The notes under the pieces: generated by a model
What the model was told of the DNA's origin: nothing
The model's input: only the letters and a program-made list of their open reading frames with translations
Databases searched by the model: none
Made by a program: the position numbers and the translations under genes
DNA from: Calothrix sp. NIES-4105
GTDB taxonomy: Bacteria > Cyanobacteriota > Cyanobacteriia > Cyanobacteriales > Nostocaceae
NCBI RefSeq assembly: GCF_002368415.1
Contig: NZ_AP018290.1
Coordinates: 3,485,614 to 3,549,613, forward strand
Reading direction: 5' to 3'
DNA length: 64,000 nt
Shown: positions 8,314 to 17,611 of the stretch, in pieces
Position numbering within the stretch: position 1 is the first letter of the stretch
Layout: each line of letters starts with the position of its first letter

Positions 8314-9696
8314 CTACTGCTTGACAAATTCCAAACAAACCTTGCGGAAGTCATCACCACGCACTTCAAAATTTGGATATTGGTCAAAGCTTGCACAAGC
8401 AGGAGAAAGTAAAACAACCGAAGCTTGATGTTGCTTCGCTAACTCCGCCGCTCTTGGTACTGCTTTCTCTATCGTTTCCGCATCTTCAAAGTTAGTATAT
8501 CCAACTTCCTGCAAACGCTGACTAAAAAACGGCGCCGCATTACCAATTAAAACAACAGCAGCAGCTTGTTGCTGTATTTTAGCTAGCCATGCAGTATCAT
8601 CTCCTTCTTTTGCTTCCCCACCAGCAATTAATATTGCCGGACTTTTTACAGATGCCAAACCAACTTCGGCTGCATCATAATTAGTAGCCTTACTATCATT
8701 AATAAAATCAATACCTTCCCATGTACATACATATTCCAACCTGTGTGGAACACCAGGAAACTCACTCACACCCTTATTTATAGCGTCTGGGTCTATCCCT
8801 GCTAACCGCGCGGCAGCAACGGACATTAGTAAATTTTGTAAATTATGGGCGCCGACCATTCGCAGTGCAGACGCTTGCACTATCGGTAATGGTTCTGAGT
8901 CAGAAGATATTTTTTCTACAACCCAGCCATCTTCTATATAAAAACCTTTCTCTCCAATAAGTCTTTCTTTACCGTGAATACTTGTCCAATAAGCGTCTGA
9001 CCATTCACTGGCACCTACTTTGCGTAAGTATGGGTCATCACCATTAAATACCTTTAACTCAGAATTACGCAGTAACTTCGCCTTGATATTGTAATAATTT
9101 TCTAGCGTTTTGTGCCGCGCGAGGTGGTCGGGTGTAAAGGTAGTCCAAATACCTATTCGCGGAGCAAAAGTAGAAGAAGACTCTACTTGATAACTACTAA
9201 TTTCCCCAATAACCCAATCAAGTTTTTTGCCATCTTGTCCATCAAACTCTAAAGCTACTTCGGTGGCAGCATAACCAATATTACCGCAAGCAGGCGCCTT
9301 TAAACCTGCTGCTTCAAAAATTGCGGCTGTTAATGCAGTAGTGGTTGTTTTCCCGTTGGTACCTGTAATACCAACCCACGGAACTGTATTTAAATGGCGC
9401 CATGCAAGTTCCATTTCGCCAATGGTTTCTATGCCCATTTCGCGCGCTTTTACCAATACAGGAATATCCCAAGGAACGCCGGGACTAACAACTATTAATT
9501 TGGGTAAATCGGTATCGAGTTGTAAAGTGTAACCCAATTTAACTGTGATTTGTTCTGCTGCTAATTGCTGTTGTTGTTTGAGTAGGTCGGGGGAGGTTTT
9601 AGAATCACCTAACTCTACCTCCCAACCCTCTCTTTTCAACAATCTTGCCGCAGCGACACCGGACTTTCCCAATCCTATTACATGGGCTTTGGACAT
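8314..9696 (-). CDS. murD: UDP-N-acetylmuramoyl-L-alanine--D-glutamate ligase
   Basis: A 460-residue Mur ligase that adds D-glutamate to UDP-MurNAc-L-Ala in cytoplasmic peptidoglycan precursor synthesis. An N-terminal Rossmann-like segment ([12 protein letters not shown]) is followed by the ATP-binding [12 protein letters not shown] near residue 110-120, the central [18 protein letters not shown] segment with its likely carbamylated lysine, and the C-terminal [13 protein letters not shown] and [12 protein letters not shown] motifs typical of MurD. Length is normal. The gene is 81 bp downstream of glyS and may share its transcript. Confidence 0.96.
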   Translation of the reverse strand: MSKAHVIGLGKSGVAAARLLKREGWEVELGDSKTSPDLLKQQQQLAAEQITVKLGYTLQLDTDLPKLIVVSPGVPWDIPVLVKAREMGIETIGEMELAWRHLNTVPWVGITGTNGKTTTTALTAAIFEAAGLKAPACGNIGYAATEVALEFDGQDGKKLDWVIGEISSYQVESSSTFAPRIGIWTTFTPDHLARHKTLENYYNIKAKLLRNSELKVFNGDDPYLRKVGASEWSDAYWTSIHGKERLIGEKGFYIEDGWVVEKISSDSEPLPIVQASALRMVGAHNLQNLLMSVAAARLAGIDPDAINKGVSEFPGVPHRLEYVCTWEGIDFINDSKATNYDAAEVGLASVKSPAILIAGGEAKEGDDTAWLAKIQQQAAAVVLIGNAAPFFSQRLQEVGYTNFEDAETIEKAVPRAAELAKQHQASVVLLSPACASFDQYPNFEVRGDDFRKVCLEFVKQ

Positions 9697-9777
9697 AGAC
9701 TGTATTAGTTCCCTGGTTAAGCTTTACTATAGTAGCGTTAAATTGTTACATCCGCAAAGCTTTTTTTTACATTGTGA

Positions 9778-11925
9778 CTAACTTTTTACAATACATCCAA
9801 AGTCAGCTAAAACACGGGCATGATTTCGTAGCAAACCAAGCGTATTTAGCCTGTTGCGCTTAATATCTGGATTGGAATCCATAACTAGAACACTTTCAGG
9901 GCCGTCAAAAAAAGTACTTACTGTCGGAGCAATTTGCTGTAACGCTGTTACAAGCGTTTCATAGTCGCGTGATTTTTGTGCTGCTTGAGTTTGCGGCAGT
10001 AAATTAATCAGCGCGTTATAAAATGCTTCCTCGGATGCTTTCTGAAACAATTCTTTACTAACAAGCTGTGTTGGTTCTAACTGTTGGAAGTCCAAGTCAC
10101 CTTGTGCAGCTAACCGTGTAGAACGGTTAACAGTTTCGTAAATTTCGCTTAACCTACCGTCATTGCGAATCTGTTGTAAAAATGTCGCGCGGTTTCTAAC
10201 ATCAAGTAAATCCTGTAATGCTCTTTCTGTATACTCCGGGTCTTCCCCTAACACAGCATTTACCAAGTCATAGTCGATATGTTTCTCCTCTTGCAGTAAC
10301 GTCCGTACTCGTAGCAAGAAGAAATCTTTTAAAGTGGGAATCAATTTCGCTGCATCCTTATTATATACAGTTGCAAAATCGTTAACTACTTGTTCAAGTA
10401 ATTGAATCAAGTTTATTGCCAGATTTCCTGCCCAAGTTATATTAACTATCGCATTTGCCGCGCGTCGCAGTGCAAACGGGTCAGATGAACCAGTGGGAAT
10501 CATTCCCAAACAAAAAATACTTACCAAAGTATCAATACGGTCAGCTAAACCAACAACTTGCCCTGTTAAGGTTTGGGGTAAACTATCATCAGCATTACGC
10601 GGTAAATAATGTTCAAAAATCGCTTTCGATACCGCTTCATTTTCTCCAGATACCGCAGCATATTTTTCTCCCATCACACCTTGCAGTTCGGGAAACTCGT
10701 AGACCATCTGGCTAACCAAATCAGCTTTACATAATAATGCTGCTCTTTGAACGTCTTGGCTATCCTTCTCTGATAAATTTAACTGTGTTGAAATATACTT
10801 AGCTACTTGACATATTCTATCTACCTTACGTCGCACTGACCCCAAGTCTTCTTGGAAAGTTACAGTTTCTAAGTTCGGCAAAAAGCTTTCTAACTTTTTC
10901 TCAATGTCTTTATCGTAGAAGTAGCGACCATCAGCTAGACGCGCGCGAATTACTCGTGCATTACCCACTGCAATTACATCAGCTTTTTTGGGGTCGCCAT
11001 TAGATACAGTAATAAAGTTAGACAGAAGCTCCTTTTTATCTTCGCCTTTAAAAACAGGGAAATAGCGCTGGTGTGTAACCATCACCGTTGTAATAACCTC
11101 AGTCGGTAACTCCAAAAACTCTGATTCAAAATTACCAACCACTGCCGAAGGATACTCAACTAAATTAATTACTTCTTCTAGCAAATCAGGGTAAATTTCA
11201 GTGGCGCCGTTCTTACCACTAGCAGCAGCATAAACTTGCTCTTTAATTGTATTACCACGTTCAGCAGCATCAACAACAACATACGCCGTCCGTAAAGTAT
11301 CTGCATAATCATTCGCATGGGCAATACTTACATCTTCCGGATGTAATATCCTGTGTCCGCGCGAAGTTCGGTTACTAATAACTTTCTCCGAACCATTATC
11401 TAACTCCATCGGTAACACCGCATCATCTAACAATGTTACTAACCAACGAATGGGTCGAGAAAAACGCGCGTCTCCATCACCCCACCGCATCAACCGTTTA
11501 CCTTCCAAACTAAAAATCCATTGCGGAACAAGTTCGGTAAATATTTCTGCAACCGGACGACCAGGGATACTTTTTTTGACAAAGATAAAATCACCCTTAT
11601 CAGTTGGACGCACTTCAAAATCAGATACTTCTACCCCTTGCTTTTTGGCAAACCCAGATGCTGCAGGTGTAGGAGTACCATCTGGAGCAAAAGCAGCTTT
11701 CGCAGGAGGTCCTTTTATTTCCTCTTCTCTATCAGGTTGCTGTGCAGGTAAACCTGTTATTAAAATAGCTAACCTTCGAGGAGTTCCATATATCTTTACC
11801 GTCTCGCAAGCTAAACTATTTTCACCAAGAGTTTTCGGGATACGCTGCTCCCACTGCTTCATCGCACTGCTTACAAAACTTGCTGGTAGTTCTTCAGTAC
11901 CAACTTCCAATAAAAAACTAGGCAT
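9778..11925 (-). CDS. glyS: Glycine--tRNA ligase beta subunit
   Basis: A 715-residue protein matching the beta subunit of the bacterial alpha2beta2 glycyl-tRNA synthetase throughout. Diagnostic pieces are the N-terminal [14 protein letters not shown], the GPPAKAAF segment, [18 protein letters not shown] and the C-terminal anticodon-binding region ending near [10 protein letters not shown]. It works with the alpha subunit GlyQ, which is not in the window, to charge tRNA-Gly. Length is normal and the start ATG at 11925 fits the family N-terminus. It lies upstream of murD on the same strand. Confidence 0.96.
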   Translation of the reverse strand: MPSFLLEVGTEELPASFVSSAMKQWEQRIPKTLGENSLACETVKIYGTPRRLAILITGLPAQQPDREEEIKGPPAKAAFAPDGTPTPAASGFAKKQGVEVSDFEVRPTDKGDFIFVKKSIPGRPVAEIFTELVPQWIFSLEGKRLMRWGDGDARFSRPIRWLVTLLDDAVLPMELDNGSEKVISNRTSRGHRILHPEDVSIAHANDYADTLRTAYVVVDAAERGNTIKEQVYAAASGKNGATEIYPDLLEEVINLVEYPSAVVGNFESEFLELPTEVITTVMVTHQRYFPVFKGEDKKELLSNFITVSNGDPKKADVIAVGNARVIRARLADGRYFYDKDIEKKLESFLPNLETVTFQEDLGSVRRKVDRICQVAKYISTQLNLSEKDSQDVQRAALLCKADLVSQMVYEFPELQGVMGEKYAAVSGENEAVSKAIFEHYLPRNADDSLPQTLTGQVVGLADRIDTLVSIFCLGMIPTGSSDPFALRRAANAIVNITWAGNLAINLIQLLEQVVNDFATVYNKDAAKLIPTLKDFFLLRVRTLLQEEKHIDYDLVNAVLGEDPEYTERALQDLLDVRNRATFLQQIRNDGRLSEIYETVNRSTRLAAQGDLDFQQLEPTQLVSKELFQKASEEAFYNALINLLPQTQAAQKSRDYETLVTALQQIAPTVSTFFDGPESVLVMDSNPDIKRNRLNTLGLLRNHARVLADFGCIVKS

Positions 11926-12067
11926 AGGATTGTGTTTAGCATTTAATCAATTTCATAAGTTTACCTTGCCTGTAGAAAGTATGAAAAATCTTGTGGAACA
12001 GGCATCACGAACTGTGTGAGGATGTATTTTTATTTACCACAGAGGCGCAGAGGGCACAGAGGAACTT

Positions 12068-12168
12068 GGCAACGGATGATAAACGGATGTAACGGATAGT
12101 TGATTTTAAATAACTAGACCTTGTTTGTCACCAATGGCTCATCCGTTACATCCGTTGTATCCGTTGCC
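12068..12168. repeat. ACGGAT-box dispersed palindromic repeat, copy 1
   Basis: About 100 bp with imperfect inverted arms: the left arm carries three (A)ACGGAT boxes and the right arm three ATCCGTT boxes. A second copy lies at 53965-54064 in the opposite orientation with roughly 85 percent similarity by eye, including the TTGTTTGTMACCAAT centre. Neither copy encodes a protein. Confidence 0.65.
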
Positions 12169-12177
12169 CCACCTTTT

Positions 12178-12541
12178 TTATATCGGTAATTGCCTCACTC
12201 GGAAATCGCGGTCACTCACAGAAATAATTGCCCCTGCTGCTAAATCTGACTCAAACCTAGCTAATGCTTCTGCCAAACGTTCGTTGATTATTTCATAACT
12301 TTCGTTTCCTAATCGAAATAAAATAACACTTGGCAATGTAGCTTTACTTGCTGCTAATAAGTAACCAAAATCCAAATCTACTGTTAACAAAATTCGCTCT
12401 TCTGCACGAAGCTCTTACCAATATTTCGTCATCGGGGAGCCTTTCTAAACCTTCGTCAACTAAATGCACTGCATCGTAACCCATAGCTTTGAGCCAATTT
12501 ACAGTACGTGGGGAGATACCCATATCAGCCAAAAACTTCAT
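12178..12541 (-). pseudogene. Frameshifted DUF5615 PIN-like toxin
   Basis: Codons from 12541 give the family start KFLADMGISPRTVNWLKAMGYDAVHL and DDEILVRA, then lose frame. From about 12405 a second frame supplies AEERILLTVDLDFGYLLAA and runs to the stop at 12178. Removing one T near 12405 restores a complete DUF5615 protein of about 120 residues with the conserved LTxDxDF motif. DUF5615 proteins are PIN-like putative nucleases paired with DUF433 antitoxins. The upstream partner overlaps it by four bases and is also broken. Confidence 0.75.
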
Positions 12542-12778
12542 CCTGCCTTCTCACCAACTATTGGGAAAATCTGTTCGCGCGCTAACCATGCAGCATACAT
12601 TAATGATTGTTGAACATCTTCGGGTTCCAAATATGGATAATCTTCTATAATTTCAGCCACAGTTTTGCCATTTGCGACCAAATTCAAAATCAATGAAACT
12701 GGTACTCGCATTCCACGAATACAAGCTTGTCCAGCCAGTCCGGCGTGGGTCAAATGTAATACGGTCAAAGCCTAGCAT
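12538..12778 (-). pseudogene. Frameshifted DUF433 antitoxin
   Basis: The expected family start LGFDRITFDPRR reads from ATG 12778, but the rest (GLAGQACIRGMRVPVSLILNLVANG, then EIIEDYPYLEPEDVQQSLMYAA) is in another frame, so one indel near 12740 separates them. A shorter protein could still start at TTG 12768, giving 76 residues without the canonical beta strand. The family is a small winged-helix DNA-binding antitoxin. It overlaps the DUF5615 toxin gene, so both members of this pair appear damaged. Confidence 0.7.
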
Positions 12779-12990
12779 AATTTCACTCTCCTGACTTATA
12801 GAACTGCTGTCCCCAACCGTCCTATAATATTTTAAAACTTAACTCTCAACTTGATTGTCTTGAGAAAATCGTTTTGGTAGCACATTATAGCGAAAAATAC
12901 CCACATTCGCAAAATAAGAGGTTAGGCGCCTGCGTTGCCAAACTACGTAAAATATAAAAGGTAAATCTATAATTTAGATATAAATTTTAT

Positions 12991-13602
12991 ATGACTCGTC
13001 CACACATTCTTGAACCCAATCAAATTTATACATTCAGTAAATATTTTGAATTACCCTATGCACCAGCGGATATTTTAGCTGAATTAGGATGCAGCTTTGA
13101 ACGTACATCATTACAGCTACCAAAGTATAGTGAAGAAGTTGATTATTTAGACTTTTTAAATCGTTACCTGCGACGTAATATATTAGTAGTTAACTCAATC
13201 AGCGAAACAGCAAAGCGGGAAGCTTTAATTGCACCAATTTTATTAAAAGTTTGTGACCACACAAAAAATCAGCTTAATATAGAATATCCCATCAACGTTA
13301 GCGAACGCCTTCGAGGTAACTTTAATTATTATGTTTCAGCATCTAATAATTTGCTTGTAGTCGAAGCCAAACAATCAGATTTAAGTAAAGGGTTTACACA
13401 ATTAGCAGTAGAATTAATAGCGCTTGACCAATGGACAAATTCACAAACAGCACTGTTATACGGCACCGTTACAAATGGTGAGGACTGGCGTTTTGGTATA
13501 TTTTATCGGCAAGATAAAAGAATTGTACAAGATATTAAACTTTACCGCGTTCCTGAAGAACTGGAAGAGTTAGTCAGAGTGATTGTTGGTATTTTAAGTT
13601 AA
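12991..13602 (+). CDS. Hypothetical protein, possible PD-(D/E)XK nuclease fold
   Basis: A 203-residue soluble protein that I cannot assign to a named family. The central part, RLRGNFNYYVSA followed by NLLVVEAKQSDLSKGFTQL near residues 108-145, has the order expected of a PD-(D/E)XK core: an acidic or Asn position, an E-x-K strand, then a helix with Gln. This is an inference from pattern only. The start ATG follows an AT-rich promoter-like stretch. Neighbours are toxin-antitoxin genes on the opposite strand, so a defence or mobile-element role is plausible but not shown. Confidence 0.55.
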   Translation: MTRPHILEPNQIYTFSKYFELPYAPADILAELGCSFERTSLQLPKYSEEVDYLDFLNRYLRRNILVVNSISETAKREALIAPILLKVCDHTKNQLNIEYPINVSERLRGNFNYYVSASNNLLVVEAKQSDLSKGFTQLAVELIALDQWTNSQTALLYGTVTNGEDWRFGIFYRQDKRIVQDIKLYRVPEELEELVRVIVGILS

Positions 13603-13789
13603 TTATGCATTGATTGGAGAAAGTAGGCGCCCGTAAAGCCTAAAATATAAGGGTTTCAAAATCTTCTCTTACCAACCAAAAACCCCAACTCAATACCGGG
13701 TTGACTTATACGACAGCCTCAAAGAGAAAAAATGCCGTAGGCTGATTCGGGCTACAAGATATCTTTTATAGATGTGCGTCTTGTCACGA

Positions 13790-14314
13790 TCAAATCGATG
13801 TCATGCCAAGCGCTTCTTTAGCATCGTTGAGCGTGACCATGAGCGTCATCGGGGCAACAGGTGAGGGTATAAAACCGCATTTTTGATAAAATTGCTTCGC
13901 GTCGAGAGAAATGGCATGAACGAGGATCGCCCTGATACCCGCAATCTCAGAAGCCTGGAGAGTCCGAAGTACCGCATCCCGCATGAGAGCATAACCTATT
14001 CCTTGTCCTTGCCAGCGTCTGTCCACTGCCAGTCGCCCGATCACCATAACGGGAATCGGGTCAGGCATATTGCGTCGGACTTTACCGGGAGCAGTCGTAT
14101 TAACGACACTGCCGTTCGCCAGACAATAATAAGCGATGACTTCTTCTGCAACCGTGACCACATAGGTTCTGGACGCACCACTGGCTTCGTTTTTCAGGGC
14201 ACGCTTTCTTAACCACTCATCCAATTCGGCATTGCCGGAATCAAAATCCATCGTTTGATGGGCGGGGTCAAGAGGTTGGGGTGCCTGTATTTGCTGTTCC
14301 TGTCCGCCTGTCAA
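13790..14314 (-). CDS. GNAT-family acetyltransferase toxin (TacT-like)
   Basis: A 174-residue GCN5-type acetyltransferase. The acetyl-CoA-binding loop RRWQGQGIGYALM is near residues 99-111, followed by a C-terminal AKQFYQKCGF near 139-148, as in TacT/AtaT toxins that acetylate aminoacyl-tRNA. The start overlaps the end of the RHH antitoxin gene by four bases, which supports a toxin-antitoxin operon. Base composition is visibly richer in GC than the surrounding genes, suggesting recent transfer. A housekeeping acetyltransferase is possible, but the partner argues against it. Confidence 0.85.
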   Translation of the reverse strand: MTGGQEQQIQAPQPLDPAHQTMDFDSGNAELDEWLRKRALKNEASGASRTYVVTVAEEVIAYYCLANGSVVNTTAPGKVRRNMPDPIPVMVIGRLAVDRRWQGQGIGYALMRDAVLRTLQASEIAGIRAILVHAISLDAKQFYQKCGFIPSPVAPMTLMVTLNDAKEALGMTSI

Positions 14315-14619
14315 GCCTTAGCCCCCTGTTCCCACGGAGCTTTGGTAGTCAGCAGCGTCCGGAGGTTTGCGTTCACAGAAGGCGGTGCATCCAGCAACGT
14401 CATAAATTCCTGAAATTTTTCATCATCCAGCATAAAAAGCCGACGATCCAGCAAAACCGCTTCTGCTTCCCGACACGCTACCTCCAGCATGAAATCGGAA
14501 CGGTTCTTGCCAAGGGATTCCGCTGCCCGGTCGATCAAATCTCGCTGTCTCTGATGTGCCCTGATGTTGATCGTGACATCACGGTTTTGATGATTGGACA
14601 TTCCGGTATGTGGCTGCAT
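14311..14619 (-). CDS. DUF1778 ribbon-helix-helix antitoxin (TacA-like)
   Basis: A 102-residue antitoxin. The RDVTINIRAHQRQRDLIDRAAE segment near residues 13-34 is the ribbon-helix-helix DNA-binding part, and the ACREAEAVLLDRRLFMLDDEKF helix is typical of DUF1778 proteins. The C-terminus would neutralise the overlapping GNAT toxin. A second ATG at 14601 gives the more usual family N-terminus, so the true start could be there. The perfect palindrome 14648-14674 just upstream is the likely site of autorepression. Confidence 0.85.
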   Translation of the reverse strand: MQPHTGMSNHQNRDVTINIRAHQRQRDLIDRAAESLGKNRSDFMLEVACREAEAVLLDRRLFMLDDEKFQEFMTLLDAPPSVNANLRTLLTTKAPWEQGAKA

Positions 14620-14647
14620 TAATCTTTTTCTTTTTATTGTCCCTACA

Positions 14648-14674
14648 ATGAGTATACAAATTTTGTATACTCAT
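14648..14674. promoter_or_regulatory. Palindromic operator upstream of the TacA/TacT-like operon
   Basis: The half-site ATGAGTATACAAA is followed by a single T and then its exact inverted copy, giving a 27-bp perfect dyad 29 bp upstream of the antitoxin ATG. Ribbon-helix-helix antitoxins of this family bind such dyads to repress their own operon, so the role as operator is a well-grounded inference. Confidence 0.7.
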
Positions 14675-15096
14675 CGTCAACACAAATTTTCTGAAGATTA
14701 TTGATGAAATCTTAAAAACTTTCATAATACATGAAGCGCATACAAGATCATGGGAGGACAGAGATTCAAGCCCGACCGTTCGTTATGTTCATTGGTTCAT
14801 TCGCAAACAATCCTGAACGGGAGGCGCCGACTCAATAAAGATGGGCAAAACGTCTGCCCACCCGTTCAAGAATTTTACTATTTCAAATGCGTCAAGTCGT
14901 TCCTCTAAACTTTTTCAATAATGTTATTGAAACACGTTATAAAACTTAATACGCTCGCAAGGGAGGCGCCTCCCCAAATCGAACACAACATTAGTTTTGG
15001 TGGGCGCCAGTCCCGCAAAAAATAAAAGAATCGTGGATTGGAATACTAGTAAATTGACGAGTAAAATATATATAACATGTCATAATGGGAGGAATC
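14675..15096. other. Gene-free stretch
   Basis: No open frame with family resemblance, tRNA or terminator was recognised. It holds several GGCGCC sites (14823, 14963, 15003) and an SD-like GGGAGGA just before 15097. It separates the GC-richer toxin-antitoxin pair from the next plus-strand genes. Confidence 0.5.
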
Positions 15097-15214
15097 ATGC
15101 CCACCTGAAACCTCAAAACTGGAGAAGTCGTTGAGATTCCAATTGAGGAACTGGAAAATTATCTTTATGAGAATGTTGAATTTGCTCTTCAAGAAATGAA
15201 AAATTATGACATCT
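15097..15214 (+). pseudogene. Small ORF interrupted by one TGA codon
   Basis: ATG 15097 is preceded by a good SD (GGGAGGA). After three codons an in-frame TGA (15106-15108) interrupts, and the same frame then reads KTGEVVEIPIEELENYLYE to a TGA at 15214, overlapping the ATG of the next gene (15206). One substitution, such as TGG to TGA, would explain the break. The intact form would be a 39-residue acidic protein coupled to the downstream gene. Function is unknown. Confidence 0.45.
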
Positions 15215-15664
15215 GAAGCAAGCCATCTCTTTGTCTCTTTCTGGCATGTCTGTCTCAATAACTTGCCAGTAGGAGAGTTTAACCATCGTCTCATACATTT
15301 AGAAGAGGCACGAACCTTAATAACCCTTGCGCGGCAACAAAAACAACTTCTTTGTGTCAGCAATGATGATTTGCTTGCCCCATACCATGAACGAGCCTTG
15401 AATAAACATCGAGAGCTATGTGAAGTGCTGCAATCCTCTTTTGGAATTCACATCACACTTCAAGATTTTGTTTTGAATAGCGCGACAGATTCAGATGAAC
15501 CCTTGTACTCAATTACACCGCTTCAAATTGTGCAAGTACAAAAGAATAAAAAGCTGTTAGTGATTACCTGTTCCTATGAATGGTTAGGAGTACAAGAAAA
15601 AATAGAGACAGCATTCAAGGTTTCACTCTCATCTATCGAATTTCATCTATTTGAGCAAGTTTAA
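15206..15664 (+). CDS. Hypothetical protein, 152 residues
   Basis: I do not recognise a family. The protein is soluble, with no signal or membrane segment. It has a helical first half (LIHLEEARTLITLARQQKQLL, then LNKHRELCEVLQSSFGIHI) and a beta-rich second half (SITPLQIVQVQKNKKLLVITCSY). Its start overlaps the damaged small frame upstream, which suggests they once formed a two-gene operon, perhaps a toxin-antitoxin-like pair. The codon composition is similar to neighbouring low-GC genes. Confidence 0.55.
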   Translation: MTSEASHLFVSFWHVCLNNLPVGEFNHRLIHLEEARTLITLARQQKQLLCVSNDDLLAPYHERALNKHRELCEVLQSSFGIHITLQDFVLNSATDSDEPLYSITPLQIVQVQKNKKLLVITCSYEWLGVQEKIETAFKVSLSSIEFHLFEQV

Positions 15665-15836
15665 TAACGACGTGGTTTGATTGGCTCACAAATTACAGCA
15701 GAAACTACCGAACGTCACAACATGCGTTTATAGTACGTTTACTTTTATTCCTGGCAGTTGCTTTCCTATGATACTGTTTTATAGATTACAGTAGTTTTCA
15801 TTAATTTAGACTACATTACAAAAATCGAAACCTTTT

Positions 15837-15860
15837 AGAGACATAATTAATCACGTCTCT
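15837..15860. repeat. AGAGAC...GTCTCT palindrome, imperfect copy
   Basis: A 24-bp near-palindrome (AGAGACATAATTAATCACGTCTCT) that matches the perfect copy at 62058-62081 except at two bases. It is nested in a wider inverted repeat TAGACTACA/TGTAGTCTA (15806-15872). Both copies lie between genes or at a gene end, so it may act as a terminator or be a small dispersed repeat. Confidence 0.5.
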
Positions 15861-15930
15861 ACTGTAGTCTAATTACCTGAAAATAACTGTAAGTTAACTG
15901 CTTTAATGTCGAGCGAACCTTTCTCGTTGT

Positions 15931-16116
15931 TTAATGTGTTGATTCGGATTCTAACCTTTTTCTAAATTCAGCTAGCGCTTGTTCTTCTGTACTAACTACA
16001 ATGCCTGGTTTTGCTCGCATAATTGTTAAGTAATATTGAAAAGCATCCTCATCCTCTGGATGTTGTTTAATATAATCTCTCAATTCTTTTTTAGTTAATT
16101 GTTGATAGTTACTCAT
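15931..16116 (-). CDS. DUF6887-type small protein
   Basis: A 61-residue acidic protein with the wording YQQLTKKELRDYIKQHPEDEDAF, typical of short cyanobacterial proteins now grouped as DUF6887. The start overlaps the stop of the DUF6888-like gene in an ATGA arrangement, the usual pairing in cyanobacteria. The function of the pair is unknown; an antitoxin-like or regulatory role has been suggested only by its size and pairing. Assignment is from memory. Confidence 0.6.
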   Translation of the reverse strand: MSNYQQLTKKELRDYIKQHPEDEDAFQYYLTIMRAKPGIVVSTEEQALAEFRKRLESESTH

Positions 16117-16286
16117 CTGATTAATTCCTCGCCATTACTTAAAATTTCTACTTCAATTGTTTCGCCTATTAAAACCACGATTCGTTGTGAGCGAGTATCG
16201 TACCTCGTTAGTTCAATTGTCCTTAATAAGTTACTTGCCCGTACACATATACGAAAAAAGGTTTTTAGTTGTTCTACTGTAGGCAC
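16113..16286 (-). CDS. DUF6888-type small protein with GTG start
   Basis: A 57-residue frame starting at GTG 16286 with an AGGAGA ribosome site 10 bases upstream. The protein reads PTVEQLKTFFRICVRASNLL and ends RIVVLIGETIEVEILSNGE, which matches the two-part layout (helix then beta) of cyanobacterial DUF6888 proteins. It overlaps the downstream DUF6887-like gene by four bases. The short length makes it easy to miss in gene calling. Confidence 0.6.
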   Translation of the reverse strand: MPTVEQLKTFFRICVRASNLLRTIELTRYDTRSQRIVVLIGETIEVEILSNGEELIR

Positions 16287-16528
16287 TAGTTTAATTTGTC
16301 TCCTTATAACTATTATTGCGTAGATATCTTGACTGTTGTTATTGTTGTTTGCGTGCTTTCATTAGTTAAACCTCTTTTAAATTGTTAATTTGTACAAATG
16401 TATTTAAACTTTTTTCAAAACGGAGAATATAGGCGCCTTTACTTATAAAATAAATGACGCTCGGTGCCGTATATAAGTTTGTTTCTTTGTTCTAGGGATA
16501 ATACACAAATCCCTGGCTATAATCCAGC

Positions 16529-17611
16529 TTACTCCAAATTTACCAGCATCTCCAATTGTAAGAGCAATTTTTCTACCTGTTTGCGCTTAGATGGGTCTGA
16601 CCAAATAGGCGACTTTCTTAACTTGGCAGTCGCAGCAGTAAAGCGCTCTTTGTAATTGTTCGGCTCAGTTGTTTGAGTATTTGGGGTTTTATTCTCACTG
16701 ATATATCGCTTGATTTCGCTTAAAGACCAGTTTTGGGCAATAGCTTGTTCTAAAAAGGCAGTGCGCTCAACAGAATCCTGAATCTGGGCAATGGCTTTCG
16801 CTTTGGTGTACTCAACGGCGCCAAGACGTAGTGCATCAAGGATATCTTCTGGAAGGTTTAACAACGGCAAGCGGTTATTAGCAAACGATTCCCAAGTCAT
16901 TAATCCTAAGCCATCAAACACTTCTTCAACAATTTTCAGGTCTGGATTAACTTGAGTGTCATCTTCTTTTCCAATAACGTTATTGGAAATCTCTTCAGAG
17001 TCTAATACATTTGACTCAACATCATTATTATCATCTAAATTATCCGGCGCCTTATCGCTAACCTTATTATCCGCATCTGTTGAGTCTAACTGTTTTTTTC
17101 CAATAACGTTATTGGAATTAGCCGCTTGTTTACGCTCGTGTTGCAGGCGCCGCAATAATGGCGGAATTCCCTCAATATTTCGACCTAGTTTAAGAGCCAG
17201 CAGTTGCAGGATGCCTTCGGTTTCCTCGACTGGGTTAAGGTCTTCTCGAAGTAAATTTTCTATCAGTGCCAGTTGATAAGCTGCGTTGTCGTCTAACTCT
17301 CTAATAACGACGGGGACTTCTTTTAATCCAATTTCTAATGCAGCACGGTAGCGTCGCTCACCTGCTACTAATTCGTGTTTACCTTCATCAACAAGGCGTA
17401 CCAACAGGGGTTGCAGAATGCCATGCTGTTTTATAGATTCAGTTAACTGCCTTAATGCCTCGGAGTCAAAATAACGGCGCGGTTGGGTTGGTGGCAGAGA
17501 AATCCGGTCTAACGAGATAGATACTTGAGAATCGGAATTAAGGGCGCCTGTAGTGTCCCAAGGTACTTCAATTTTGCTTTTAAGGGGTTGGCTGGTTTTA
17601 GTGCGTCTCAT
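16529..17611 (-). CDS. parB: ParB/Spo0J-type partition protein
   Basis: A 360-residue ParB-family protein. The N-terminal ParB/Srx CTPase fold carries PTQPRRYFD, LVAGERRYRAALEIG and ENLLREDLNPVEE between residues 40 and 130, followed by a KorB-like region that binds DNA. Residues about 160-225 form an acidic Asn/Asp-rich linker containing two copies of NNVIGK, each encoded by a 20-bp palindrome. ParB binds parS and works with ParA to segregate plasmids or chromosomes. The start overlaps the parA stop. ParB looks intact although its ParA partner is ruined. The extra partition locus suggests an integrated plasmid remnant. Confidence 0.88.
   Translation of the reverse strand: MRRTKTSQPLKSKIEVPWDTTGALNSDSQVSISLDRISLPPTQPRRYFDSEALRQLTESIKQHGILQPLLVRLVDEGKHELVAGERRYRAALEIGLKEVPVVIRELDDNAAYQLALIENLLREDLNPVEETEGILQLLALKLGRNIEGIPPLLRRLQHERKQAANSNNVIGKKQLDSTDADNKVSDKAPDNLDDNNDVESNVLDSEEISNNVIGKEDDTQVNPDLKIVEEVFDGLGLMTWESFANNRLPLLNLPEDILDALRLGAVEYTKAKAIAQIQDSVERTAFLEQAIAQNWSLSEIKRYISENKTPNTQTTEPNNYKERFTAATAKLRKSPIWSDPSKRKQVEKLLLQLEMLVNLE
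16969..16988. promoter_or_regulatory. Perfect 20-bp palindrome inside parB, copy 1 (candidate parS)
   Basis: TTCCAATAACGTTATTGGAA is its own reverse complement and recurs exactly at 17098-17117, 129 bp away. On the parB strand both copies encode SNNVIGK in the variable linker. ParB-binding sites are often palindromic and lie in or near parAB, so parS is the obvious candidate. An alternative is a small palindromic repeat inserted in frame. Confidence 0.5.
17098..17117. promoter_or_regulatory. Perfect 20-bp palindrome inside parB, copy 2 (candidate parS)
   Basis: Identical to 16969-16988 over all 20 bases, with flanking bases differing. The 129-bp spacing is a multiple of three, so both read in the same parB frame. 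A half-site CGTTATTGGAA also occurs at about 18537, upstream of the parA remnant. Confidence 0.5.

Noticed and set aside
11450-12019. Plus-strand open frame of 189 codons
   Set aside because: It is the antisense shadow of glyS.
15046-15363. Minus-strand open frame of 105 codons
   Set aside because: It is antisense to the small broken frame and the 152-residue gene, both of which have better start signals.
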